From assembly GCF_000284295.1 (NCBI RefSeq), contig NC_017093.1, positions 186,001 to 250,000 of the forward strand: DNA of 64,000 nucleotides, given 5' to 3'. The translations under genes and the position numbers were made by a program. The notes beneath the pieces were generated by a model. It did not search any database and had not been told where the DNA came from. It worked only from the letters and a program-made list of their open reading frames with translations. The first letter of the stretch is position 1, and the number at the start of each line of letters is the position of its first letter. This document shows positions 1 through 7,488 of this stretch, in pieces. This DNA comes from Actinoplanes missouriensis 431. Lineage in GTDB: Bacteria > Actinomycetota > Actinomycetes > Mycobacteriales > Micromonosporaceae.

Positions 1-1
1 C

Positions 2-361
2 CGGACCCGGCCGACCGGCCTGCTGCCGACGCTCACCGCGTTCGTCGCGATGCTGCTGCTGCTCTCGGTCAACGACCTCACCGGCGGCCGCGTCGACGTG
101 GCCCGGCTGGTCGGCCACGGCTTCGTGATCGTCGGTTACGTCCTGGTGGTGGCGCTGGCCCGGGGTGTGGGCGGGGCGGCGCGGCCACCCGGCGCCCGGA
201 TCGGCACGGGCTGGCGAGCACGGTTCGACCCGGACAGCGAGCCCACCGTCCCGGGCGCCGAGCCCACCGGCCCGGCTCGCCCCGGCCTGCGCCTGCTGCC
301 CCCGCTGCCGCCCTCGGGTCCGCTGACAGCCCGAGCTCCCCACGAAGACCGGGCCGCCTAG
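2..361 (+). CDS. C-terminal part of a membrane protein (5' end outside window)
   Basis: The reading frame is open from the window edge to a TAG stop and is read here as the last 119 codons of a longer gene. Two hydrophobic segments are visible, one around LTAFVAMLLLLSV and one around GFVIVGYVLVVALA. A basic, Pro-rich cytoplasmic-type tail without a recognisable domain follows. The real start is not in the window. I cannot assign a function; it could be the end of a small actinobacterial integral membrane protein. It converges on the next gene, which lies on the opposite strand. Confidence 0.6.
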   Translation, partial: RTRPTGLLPTLTAFVAMLLLLSVNDLTGGRVDVARLVGHGFVIVGYVLVVALARGVGGAARPPGARIGTGWRARFDPDSEPTVPGAEPTGPARPGLRLLPPLPPSGPLTARAPHEDRAA

Positions 362-422
362 CGTGCGGGCCCGTCCGCTCGCTCTCCGAATCCCCGCGAT
401 GTTGGAGAGTGAGCGGCGAGGG

Positions 423-656
423 TCAGCGGGCCGGCGGGCGGACCGAGAGCTCGCGCCACTCGTCCGGCCCGTTCAGCATGCCGCGGACCATGTCGAGGGC
501 CGCGTCCTCGCCGTCGAACTCGAAGAAGTGGGAAACGCCGTCGGAACCGCCGGCCCGCTGCTCGACATACCACTGGTCACCGCTGACCCGTAAGTAGACG
601 TCTTTGCGGGCCAGCCGGCCCCACTTGCCGTTCCACCAGTGCTTACGCTGCTCCAT
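423..656 (-). CDS. small conserved protein of unknown function, SOS-box preceded
   Basis: This encodes 77 residues with a Trp- and Arg-rich opening (MEQRKHWWNGKWGRLARKD), then a compact alpha/beta-looking middle (WYVEQRAGG, SHFFEFDGEDAAL) and no membrane segment. Composition and codon use look like a real small soluble protein rather than a shadow, and I recall similar short proteins in actinobacteria without a known role. The ATG is directly preceded by a long inverted repeat containing a perfect LexA-type box (657-695), and no good ribosome binding site lies outside that repeat. mscL is upstream on the same strand. Induction by DNA damage is inferred from the box only. Confidence 0.65.
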   Translation of the reverse strand: MEQRKHWWNGKWGRLARKDVYLRVSGDQWYVEQRAGGSDGVSHFFEFDGEDAALDMVRGMLNGPDEWRELSVRPPAR

Positions 657-695
657 CCCGGCACTGTATCGAACAAATGTTCGAACAGTGCCGGG
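657..695 (-). promoter_or_regulatory. SOS box (LexA site) inside a 17-bp-arm inverted repeat
   Basis: TCGAAC-AAAT-GTTCGA at 669-684 matches the Gram-positive/actinobacterial LexA consensus (cGAAC-N4-GTTCg) perfectly. The symmetry continues outward: CCCGGCACTGT (657-667) pairs with ACAGTGCCGGG (685-695), with one unpaired A at 668. The element ends exactly where the ATG of the 77-residue gene begins, and it also lies just after the mscL stop. It could act as a LexA operator, as an mscL terminator, or as both. No T tract follows the hairpin on the minus strand. Confidence 0.7.
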
Positions 696-719
696 GAGGC
701 GGATCTTTTTCGTTGTCCG

Positions 720-1178
720 TCAGCGAGGCGGCTGCTGCGAGTGCCGGCCGAGCACCTCGTCCAGGGCGCTGTTGGACACCTGGTGGCCCTGGCCGCGCAG
801 CAGCGCGTCGCGGATCTCGGTGAGCAGCTTGACCTCCTCGCTGGGCGCCTTCGGCGGCGGCTCCTCGCCGCGGCGGCGGCGCTCGGCGAGCCGGTTCAGC
901 GGGAACACCACGAGGAAGTAGAGCACCGCGGCGGTCAGCAGGAACGTGATCAGCGCGTTGATGAACGACGCGTAGTCGAACGGAACCTTGTTGATCTCGA
1001 ACGTGCCGGCGGTGAGGCCGGTGCCGCCGCCGAGCAGCTGGATCAGCGGCTTCAGGAACGCGTTGGTGAAGCTGGTCACCACCGTGGTGAAGGCAGCGCC
1101 GATGACGACGCCGACCGCGAGGTCGACGACGTTGCCGCGCATGATGAAGTCTTTGAAACCTTGGAGCATCTTGCTCAC
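720..1178 (-). CDS. mscL: large-conductance mechanosensitive channel MscL
   Basis: This is a pore-forming inner-membrane channel that opens under membrane tension and releases solutes on osmotic downshock. The 152-residue product has the family layout. A short amphipathic start (MLQGFKDFIMRGNVVD) leads into TM1 (LAVGVVIGAAFTTVV) with its Gly-rich pore face. A periplasmic loop follows, then TM2 (FINALITFLLTAAVLYFLVV), a basic RRRR cluster and a cytoplasmic helix (SEEVKLLTEIRDALL). I chose the GTG at 1178 because GGGAG lies seven bases upstream and the protein then begins like other MscLs; the frame stays open further upstream. It stands alone, with the SOS-box hairpin just downstream. Confidence 0.95.
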   Translation of the reverse strand: MSKMLQGFKDFIMRGNVVDLAVGVVIGAAFTTVVTSFTNAFLKPLIQLLGGGTGLTAGTFEINKVPFDYASFINALITFLLTAAVLYFLVVFPLNRLAERRRRGEEPPPKAPSEEVKLLTEIRDALLRGQGHQVSNSALDEVLGRHSQQPPR

Positions 1179-1289
1179 GGGCACTCCCGGGGGGCCGAAG
1201 TTCATCCGGCAACGGACGTGCCCGCCACCGGTCGGCGACAAACTACGCCGACCGGTCCCACCGTGTAACTTTCCGGCGCGCGTGGCGCG

Positions 1290-1643
1290 TCAGTCGAGTG
1301 CCGGCTCCTCGGCGGTGACCGCCTCGTCCACCGTGGGGTAGGTGTGCAGCACCTCAACCAGGCCGCTCACCTCGAGGATGCGCAGCACACCCCGCTGCGG
1401 AGCGGCCAGCCGGACCGTGCCGCCGGCGTCGTCGGTGCTGTTCTTCGCCCGCACGAAGACCGAGAGGCCGGTGGAGTCGCAGAAGGACACCTCGGCGAGG
1501 TCGAAGATCAGGCGGGTCCGGCCCTTCTCCAGCAGATCACTGATCTGATCCTGGAGCTGGGGGGCGGTCGCCATGTCAAGCTCACCAGCGACCGACACGA
1601 CAACCATGTCGCCGCGCTGTTCCGTTTGTACCGTCAGGGACAT
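1290..1643 (-). CDS. STAS-domain anti-sigma factor antagonist
   Basis: This is a 117-residue single-domain STAS protein of the SpoIIAA/RsbV type. Unphosphorylated proteins of this family bind an RsbW-like kinase and so free a sigma factor. The sheet-helix pattern is clear (VVVSVAGELDMATAPQL), and the phosphorylation loop reads FDLAEVSFCDSTGLSVFV, with Ser after CD as in active antagonists. The ATG at 1643 has GGAGG eight bases upstream; the open frame extends further but without support. It is divergent from the rsbR operon across 174 bp. That neighbourhood suggests it is a substrate of the phosphatases encoded there, but the partner kinase and sigma factor are not in view. Confidence 0.92.
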   Translation of the reverse strand: MSLTVQTEQRGDMVVVSVAGELDMATAPQLQDQISDLLEKGRTRLIFDLAEVSFCDSTGLSVFVRAKNSTDDAGGTVRLAAPQRGVLRILEVSGLVEVLHTYPTVDEAVTAEEPALD

Positions 1644-1817
1644 TCGCCGACCTCCAGTTATTGCTGAACGGTACTCCACGTACCGGGGGATGCGCAGAAC
1701 CGGACCCGGCACGTGTTGTTCCGTGGCCCGGCCTAATAGTTGGTCTACAGCAAGTAACGGACCTTCTGATGGTAAAGTCCGGCCGTTGCGCACGGATCGT
1801 GTGGTGGGGAGACAGTG

Positions 1818-2675
1818 ATGCCGCTGAGTTCGGACGAGGCGAGGCGGTTCGCCGACCTGCTGAAAGAACACGCGGAGTCACTCACTGCGCGATGGGCCGA
1901 GTTGGCCGGCGCCGGCCTGCGCGGCCGTCTCAGCGGCGCCGAGCTGCGGCGTCAGGTCGAGGACTTGCGGAAGGGCTTCGCGGAGGCGCTCAGCGCCGGA
2001 TCGGTGGACCTGACCGACGAGCGTTCGGCCGAGCTGCGCGCCCAGCTCGGTGAGCTGTCCAGCCACCGGGCCCGGCAGGGTTTCACCGCCACCGAGACGG
2101 CGGTCAGCATCTACGCGTTCAAGGACGCGGTGCTCGAGGTGCTCGGCGACGGCACCGACGCCGGCACGCTGCGGGACTACGTGGCGTTCTCCACGTTCGT
2201 GGACCGGGCCGCGCTGTTCACCTTCGACAGTTACGTGAAGGTGCGCGAGGGCCTCATCGCCGACCAGGCCGAGCAGCTTCTGGAGCTCTCCACCCCGGTG
2301 GTGAAGCTGTGGGAGGGCGTCGTGGCGGTGCCGCTGGTCGGCACGCTCGACTCGGCCCGCGCCCAGGTGGTGATGGAACGGCTGCTGCAGACCCTGGTGG
2401 ACACCAGCTCGCCGTACGCGATCATCGACATCACCGGTGTCCCGGCCGTCGACACGCAGGTCGCCCAGCACATCCTCAAGACCGTGGTGGCCGCCCGGCT
2501 GATGGGCGCGGACTGCATCATCTCCGGCATCCGCCCGCAGATCGCGCAGACGATCGTGGCGCTCGGCATCGAGTTCGGCGACATCGCGACGAAGGCCTCG
2601 CTCGCCGACGCCCTGCGCTACGTCCTGGGCAAGACCGGCAGCCGATCCCTTCCCGCCAAGCGCGCGGAGCGCTGA
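1818..2675 (+). CDS. rsbR: RsbR-type stressosome co-antagonist
   Basis: The 285-residue protein has an all-helical N-terminal sensor half (about 1-150, resembling the RsbRD N-terminal domain) and a C-terminal STAS domain (about 158-275). The STAS part carries the RsbR signature IIDITGVPAVDT followed by ISGIRPQIAQT. T213 and T245 lie where RsbR-family proteins carry threonines that RsbT phosphorylates, although I have not aligned them. In known stressosomes RsbR and RsbS build an icosahedral scaffold that holds RsbT until stress releases it. The ATG at 1818 is preferred over a GTG three bases earlier because GGGGAG then sits at normal spacing. It is the first gene of a six-gene run. Confidence 0.9.
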   Translation: MPLSSDEARRFADLLKEHAESLTARWAELAGAGLRGRLSGAELRRQVEDLRKGFAEALSAGSVDLTDERSAELRAQLGELSSHRARQGFTATETAVSIYAFKDAVLEVLGDGTDAGTLRDYVAFSTFVDRAALFTFDSYVKVREGLIADQAEQLLELSTPVVKLWEGVVAVPLVGTLDSARAQVVMERLLQTLVDTSSPYAIIDITGVPAVDTQVAQHILKTVVAARLMGADCIISGIRPQIAQTIVALGIEFGDIATKASLADALRYVLGKTGSRSLPAKRAER

Positions 2676-2676
2676 C

Positions 2677-3096
2677 GTGGAACGCGTCCCGGTCCTGAAG
2701 ATCGGTGACATCCTCCTCGTCTCGATCCAGATCGACATGGAGGACCAGGTCGCGCTGCAGTTGCAGGAGGACCTGGCCGAGCGGATCGTGGCGACCGGCT
2801 GCCATGGCGTGATCATCGACATCAGCGCGCTCGACATCGTCGACTCGTTCGTCGGCCGTACGCTCGCCACCATCGCCTCGGTCTCCCGGGTGCTGGACGC
2901 CGAGACCGTGGTGGTCGGCATGCGCCCGGCCGTGGCGATCACCCTTGTCGAGCTGGGTCTGTCGCTGCCCGGGATCCGGACGGCGCTCGACGTGGAGCTG
3001 GGCATCGAGATGCTGGCCCGCGCCCGTCAGGACAGCGACCCGGAACCGGACTTCGACGAGGATGAGCCTGACACGGCAGCGGTAACCACGCCGTGA
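2677..3096 (+). CDS. rsbS: RsbS-type stressosome STAS antagonist
   Basis: This 139-residue protein is a single STAS domain. The phosphorylation loop reads SALDIVDSFVGR, placing the acceptor at S57, as in RsbS. It starts with GTG one base after the rsbR stop. The last 25 residues are acidic and probably disordered (DSDPEPDFDEDEPD), an extension beyond the usual RsbS length of about 120. In known systems RsbS recruits and inhibits RsbT and is inactivated when RsbT phosphorylates it. Its order between rsbR and rsbT matches the canonical operon. The last four bases overlap rsbT. Confidence 0.92.
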   Translation: MERVPVLKIGDILLVSIQIDMEDQVALQLQEDLAERIVATGCHGVIIDISALDIVDSFVGRTLATIASVSRVLDAETVVVGMRPAVAITLVELGLSLPGIRTALDVELGIEMLARARQDSDPEPDFDEDEPDTAAVTTP

Positions 3097-3497
3097 CCGA
3101 GGAGAGCCAGCGGCTTCCGGTTTCGACCGACCAGGACGTGGTCCGGGTCCGGCAGCTGGTGCGTACCGTCGCGGTCGCGGTGAAGCTGTCGCTCGTCGAC
3201 CAGACCAAGCTGGTCACGGCCGCGAGCGAGCTGGCGCGCAACACCCTGGTCTACGGTGGTGGCGGCGAAGTGATCGTGAGCCGGGTGCAGAGCGACCGCC
3301 GTCCCGGTATCAGGATCGTCTTCGCGGACCAGGGCCCGGGCATCGCCGACCTGGACCTGGCGCTCACCGACGGTTACACCACCGGCGGCGGCCTCGGCCT
3401 CGGCCTCAGTGGCGCACGTCGCCTGGTCGACGAGTTCGAGATCCAGACCGAGGTGGGTAAGGGCACGACAATCACCGTTACCAAGTGGTGCCGATGA
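3093..3497 (+). CDS. rsbT: RsbT-type serine/threonine kinase (GHKL anti-sigma family)
   Basis: This 134-residue GHKL ATPase has the RsbT hallmarks. The N-box is ASELARNTLVYG, the G1 box is FADQGPGIADLD, and a glycine-rich lid (GGGLGLGLSGARRLVDEF) ends in GKGTTITVTKW. In known stressosomes RsbT phosphorylates RsbS and RsbR, leaves the scaffold and switches on the PP2C phosphatase RsbU. The GTG start overlaps the rsbS stop (GTGA), implying translational coupling. All ATP-binding motifs look intact, in contrast to the kinase head encoded two genes downstream. Confidence 0.93.
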   Translation: MTEESQRLPVSTDQDVVRVRQLVRTVAVAVKLSLVDQTKLVTAASELARNTLVYGGGGEVIVSRVQSDRRPGIRIVFADQGPGIADLDLALTDGYTTGGGLGLGLSGARRLVDEFEIQTEVGKGTTITVTKWCR

Positions 3498-4525
3498 GCG
3501 GAGACACGGTGGTATCGCTGCCCGAGGAGTTGCTCGGCGAAGGAGTCTGGTTCCGGGTCGAGGAGGCGGTCACCGCCGCCGCGGTCCGCCGAGCCGCCGA
3601 GCGTCTCGCCACCGATCTGGGCATGCCGGACCGCCGTGTCGCCGACCTCTCGATCGTCGCCGCCGAGGCGGCCGGCAATCTGGTCAAACACGCTGATCAG
3701 GGCCTCATCCTGGTACGCGCGGTACGCACCGCGGAACACGCCGGCGTCGAGATCATCGCGTTGGACAGCGGCCCCGGCATCGCCGACGTGGACCGGGCCA
3801 TCGGTGACGGGCACTCCACGGCCGGGACCCTGGGCATCGGGCTCGGCGCGATCCTGCGCCAGGCCAGCCGCTGGGACATGTACTCGCAGCCGGGCAGGGG
3901 CACGGTCCTGGCCGTGCAGGTGTGGCCGGTCGCGCCGCCGGCGCCGGGCTGGGTGGCGGGTCTGACCCGGCCGCTCCCGGGCGAGACGGTGAGCGGGGAC
4001 GCGTACGCGGTCCGCCAGGACGGTGACCGGAGGCAGGTGCTGGTCTGCGACGGCCTGGGGCACGGCGGTCTCGCGGCGGCCGCGTCCCACGAGGCGGTGC
4101 GGACCTTCCTGTCCGGCGCCTTCGCCCCGCCGGCAGCGACGGTCGACGCCCTGCACCGGGCTCTCAATCACACCCGCGGCGCCGCGCTCGCGGTCGCCGA
4201 GCTGGACACCTCGGCCGGCCTGGTCCGGTACGCCGGGCTGGGCAACATCGCCGGTACCGTGCTGGCGCCGGACGGCACCCGGCGCGGCATGATCTCGATG
4301 CCCGGGATCGCCGGTCACCAGCGCCGCCAGGTCCGTGAGTACGACTATCCGCTGGTCCCCGGCGCGGTGGTGCTGATGCACACCGACGGCGTGGTGGACC
4401 GCTGGAACCCGAGCGACTACCCCGGCCTGCTGACCCGCTCGCCCGAGGTGATCGCGGCGACCGTGCTGCGGGACGCCGGAACCCGCCGTGACGACGCCGG
4501 CGTCCTGGTGGCGCGCCCGTCATGA
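3494..4525 (+). CDS. RsbT-like ATPase fused to an RsbX/SpoIIE-type PP2C phosphatase
   Basis: The 343-residue product has two domains. Residues about 1-140 form a second RsbT-like GHKL fold, with N-box AAEAAGNLVKHA and G1 box LDSGPGIADVD. Residues about 150-340 form a small PP2C domain (VCDGLGHGGLAAAAS, then MHTDGVVDRW, ending TRRDDAGVLVAR). RsbX in Bacillus is such a small PP2C that dephosphorylates RsbS and RsbR and resets the stressosome, so this protein could join the kinase and reset activities in one chain. It starts at the ATG overlapping the rsbT stop (ATGA). The fold assignments are strong; the reset role is inferred from position and length. Confidence 0.85.
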   Translation: MSGDTVVSLPEELLGEGVWFRVEEAVTAAAVRRAAERLATDLGMPDRRVADLSIVAAEAAGNLVKHADQGLILVRAVRTAEHAGVEIIALDSGPGIADVDRAIGDGHSTAGTLGIGLGAILRQASRWDMYSQPGRGTVLAVQVWPVAPPAPGWVAGLTRPLPGETVSGDAYAVRQDGDRRQVLVCDGLGHGGLAAAASHEAVRTFLSGAFAPPAATVDALHRALNHTRGAALAVAELDTSAGLVRYAGLGNIAGTVLAPDGTRRGMISMPGIAGHQRRQVREYDYPLVPGAVVLMHTDGVVDRWNPSDYPGLLTRSPEVIAATVLRDAGTRRDDAGVLVARPS

Positions 4526-5874
4526 CCGGACCGACCGGCGAGCCGCTGATGAGCATGCGCCTGCGGGTCGAGCAGGACATCTTCGTGGTGCGGCAACTCG
4601 GCCGTGAGGTGGCCCGCGCGGTCGGCCTGGAGTCACAGGACCAGACCCGGTTCGCCACGGCGCTCAGCGAGGTGGGCAGGGTCCTGCTCGCTGCGGGCCC
4701 GGACGCTGAGGTGGTGTTCAGCGCCAGGCCGTACGGGGTACCTACGCTGCACGTGACGATGGCGCATCCGGTCCGTGGCGAAGCGGACCGGCTGGCCCCG
4801 CAGTTGCAGCAAGTCGGCCGGCTGGTCGACACGATGGAGGTCGACGATGGCAGTACCGGCACGGTCGTACGGATGGCTCGGCGTCTGCCGCCGGGTGCTT
4901 CGGAGCTGACGCCGGCCCGTATGGACGAGATTCGCTCCGGGCTGGCCGGCCATGTTCCCGGCAGCCCACTCGACGAGCTGGCGGTCCAGAACCAGCAGCT
5001 CATCGCGGCGCTGGACGAGGTACGTGCCCAGCGCGACGACCTCGCTCGGCTCAACGCCGAGCTGGAGGAGACGAACCGCGGCGTGATGGCCCTCTACCAC
5101 CAGCTCTCCGAGGAGCTGGAGGAGACGAACCGCGGTGTCGTGGCGCTCTACGCCGAGCTGGACGAGAAGTCGGTGCAGCTGCGGGCCGCGAGCGAGGCGA
5201 AGAGCCGGTTCCTGGCCAACGTGAGCCATGAGCTGCGGGCGCCGGTCACCGCGATCATCGGGCTGGGCCGGTTGCTCACCGACTCCGGCTCGGACGACCT
5301 CACCGAGGAGCAGAGCCGCCAGGTCGATCTGATCCGCACCTCGGCCAGCGACCTGCTGACCCTGGTCAACGGCCTGCTCGACCTCGCGAAGGCGGAGGCC
5401 GGCCGGATCGAGCCGAACTGGTCCGAGGTCGACCTCAGGGCGATGTTCGGACAGCTCCGCGGCACGTTGCGGCCGCTCGCCACCCGGCCCGAGGTGGACT
5501 TCGTGATCGACGAGCCGGCCGTGCCGTCGCTGCGCTCCGACGAGGTCCTGCTCGCTCAGGTGCTGCGCAACCTGCTGACCAACGCGCTGAAGTTCACCGA
5601 GTCCGGCTCGGTGCGGCTGAGCGTGCGCCCGATCGGCGGCGACGTCGAGTTCTCGGTCGCGGACACCGGCACGGGCATCCCGCCGGAGCTGCACGAACGG
5701 GTCTTCGAGGAGTTCTACCAGGTGCCCGGCAGCAAGCCGGTGAGCGGCCGGGGCACCGGCCTCGGCCTGCCCTACGCCCGCCGGCTGGCCGGGATCCTCG
5801 GCGGTGGCCTGCGGGTCGACTCCGAGCCCGGTTCCGGCAGCACCTTCACCCTGCGCCTGCCCGCGACGTCATGA
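4522..5874 (+). CDS. cytoplasmic histidine kinase with degenerate RsbT-like head
   Basis: This 450-residue protein has no membrane segment. Residues about 10-130 look like a third RsbT/RsbW-type fold (QDQTRFATALSEVGRV), but the N-box asparagine and the DxGxG box are missing, so it should not bind ATP. A coiled coil with a duplicated ELEETNRGV motif follows (about 155-220). The HisKA domain has FLANVSHELRAPV, giving H236 as phosphoacceptor. The HATPase_c domain has NLLTNALKFTESG, DTGTGIPP and GRGTGLGLPYARR. It overlaps both neighbours by four bases. The dead head could dock on RsbS or RsbR in place of RsbT and couple the scaffold to phosphorelay; that is inference. Confidence 0.88.
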   Translation: MTGPTGEPLMSMRLRVEQDIFVVRQLGREVARAVGLESQDQTRFATALSEVGRVLLAAGPDAEVVFSARPYGVPTLHVTMAHPVRGEADRLAPQLQQVGRLVDTMEVDDGSTGTVVRMARRLPPGASELTPARMDEIRSGLAGHVPGSPLDELAVQNQQLIAALDEVRAQRDDLARLNAELEETNRGVMALYHQLSEELEETNRGVVALYAELDEKSVQLRAASEAKSRFLANVSHELRAPVTAIIGLGRLLTDSGSDDLTEEQSRQVDLIRTSASDLLTLVNGLLDLAKAEAGRIEPNWSEVDLRAMFGQLRGTLRPLATRPEVDFVIDEPAVPSLRSDEVLLAQVLRNLLTNALKFTESGSVRLSVRPIGGDVEFSVADTGTGIPPELHERVFEEFYQVPGSKPVSGRGTGLGLPYARRLAGILGGGLRVDSEPGSGSTFTLRLPATS

Positions 5875-7424
5875 GCGCCGGCGTGCAGAGCAAGGTCCCG
5901 GCTACGGTGATGGTCGTCGACGACAGTGCCACGAAACGGTACCTGCTGGTCAGCTGGCTGACCCGGGCCGGTTTCGCGGTGCTGGAGGCGGAGACCGGCG
6001 GCGAGGCGCTGGACAAGCTCGTCGACGCCGAGGCCGACCTGGTCGTGCTGGACGTGAAGCTCCCGGACATGAGCGGCTTCGAGGTCTGCGAGCGGATCAA
6101 GACCGATCAGCGGTACGGGGTTCTGCCGGTCATCCACGTGTCCGCCCATGCCGTGGACGTGAACGACCGTACCCAGGGCCTGAACCGGGGTGCGGACGCC
6201 TACCTCGTCGAGCCGATCGAGCCGGACGAGCTGATCGCTACCGCACAGGCCGTGCTGCGCTACTACCGCGCCCGCCGTCGGGCCGAGCAGCTCGCGGAGC
6301 GGATGGTCCGCCTCGCCGAGACCACCCTGGCGATCAACTCGGCGGGCACCCTGACCGATCTGCTCGCCGCGGCGGCCGAGGGCGCGCAGGACATCTTCGG
6401 TGGTCCGGTCATGGTGGTCGCGGACACCTCCGAGGGCGAGAGTCTGGCCGCGGCGGGACAGCCCGCACGGGTACGGCCGTGGACCGTCCCGGAGCACGCG
6501 GTGGCCGTCGGGTCGCTGGTGCGCACCGACGAGCCGGCCGACTGGGACATGGTCGACTGGCCGGCGGGTGACACGGTCGCGGTCGCCGCGGCCCGGCTGC
6601 GCGCCGACCGGCCGCCGGTCTACGTCGCGGCGCCGGCAAGCACCCAGAACTCGGGTTTCCCGGTGTTGCGGCAGCTCTCCCAGGCGGTCGCCGCGGCCGT
6701 GGAGGCGCAGCGCTCCTTCGACGAGGAGCACCGGATCGCTGTCACGCTGCAGCGCAGCCTGCTGCAGTCGGAGCTGCCGAAGGTGCCCGGTGTGGAGCTC
6801 GCCGTGCGGTACGAGCCGGCCGGCGCGCAGACCGAGGTGGGCGGCGACTTCTACGAGCTGACCGTGCTCGGCGGCGAGCTGCTGGTGGCGATCGGTGACG
6901 TGGCCGGGCACTCGCTGCACGCCGCCACGGTGATGGCCGAGCTGCGGCACGCGGTCCGGGCGTACGCGGTCGAGGGCCATCCGCCGGGCGAGGTGCTGGA
7001 GCTGGTCAACCGCTTCATGCGCACGGTCCTGCCGGACGACTCGGCGACGCTCTGCCTGCTCACCCTGGACCCGGTCACCGGCCGGATCCGGATGGCCAGC
7101 GCCGGCCACCTGCCGCCGCTGGTGCACACCGACGGAGAGGCGCGGTTCCTGTCGCCGCGCGGCGCGCTGCTCGGCATCGCCGCGCCGCGCCGGGCCGAGC
7201 TGGAGTTCACCCTGCCGCCCGGTGGCACGCTGGTGCTCTACACCGACGGCCTGATCGAGCGGCGGGACACGGACATCGACGTGGGCCTGCGCGCCTTGTC
7301 GGCGATCGCCGGCGAGGTCGAGCCGGACCTCGACGCGTTCTGCTCCCGGCTGCTCACGCTGCTCGCGGGCCCCGGCGAGCAGGCCGACGACATCGCCGTC
7401 GTGGCGCTGCGCCGCAACGCCTGA
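5871..7424 (+). CDS. response-regulator receiver / GAF-like / PP2C phosphatase (RsbU-type)
   Basis: The 517-residue product is the likely output enzyme of the operon. Residues about 12-130 are a receiver with DD near the start and acceptor D61 (VVLDVKLPDMSG); the normally invariant Lys is Glu (E114, in YLVEPIEP). Residues about 140-275 form a GAF-like sensor. Residues about 285-515 form a SpoIIE-type PP2C domain with TEVGGDFYEL, IGDVAGHSLHAA, SAGHLPPL and YTDGLIERR, ending EQADDIAVVALR. It should dephosphorylate a STAS antagonist, perhaps the one at 1290-1643, under control of the kinase just upstream. The GTGA/ATGA-type overlaps place it last in the operon. Confidence 0.92.
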   Translation: MSAGVQSKVPATVMVVDDSATKRYLLVSWLTRAGFAVLEAETGGEALDKLVDAEADLVVLDVKLPDMSGFEVCERIKTDQRYGVLPVIHVSAHAVDVNDRTQGLNRGADAYLVEPIEPDELIATAQAVLRYYRARRRAEQLAERMVRLAETTLAINSAGTLTDLLAAAAEGAQDIFGGPVMVVADTSEGESLAAAGQPARVRPWTVPEHAVAVGSLVRTDEPADWDMVDWPAGDTVAVAAARLRADRPPVYVAAPASTQNSGFPVLRQLSQAVAAAVEAQRSFDEEHRIAVTLQRSLLQSELPKVPGVELAVRYEPAGAQTEVGGDFYELTVLGGELLVAIGDVAGHSLHAATVMAELRHAVRAYAVEGHPPGEVLELVNRFMRTVLPDDSATLCLLTLDPVTGRIRMASAGHLPPLVHTDGEARFLSPRGALLGIAAPRRAELEFTLPPGGTLVLYTDGLIERRDTDIDVGLRALSAIAGEVEPDLDAFCSRLLTLLAGPGEQADDIAVVALRRNA

Positions 7425-7451
7425 TTCCTTCACGCCTCCGGCGAGGCACAG

Positions 7452-7481
7452 TTGACGACTGCTATTCACTCAGTGAATAGT
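7452..7481 (+). promoter_or_regulatory. padR promoter with overlapping operator palindrome
   Basis: TTGACG (7452-7457) and AATAGT (7476-7481), 18 bases apart, form a plausible -35/-10 pair. A perfect 9-bp inverted repeat with one central base, CTATTCACT-C-AGTGAATAG (7462-7480), fills the spacer and covers the -10. The predicted transcription start falls on or one base before the ATG at 7489, so the mRNA would be leaderless, which agrees with the lack of a ribosome binding site. Autorepression by the PadR protein is the natural reading. Confidence 0.65.
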
Positions 7482-7488
7482 ACGACCC

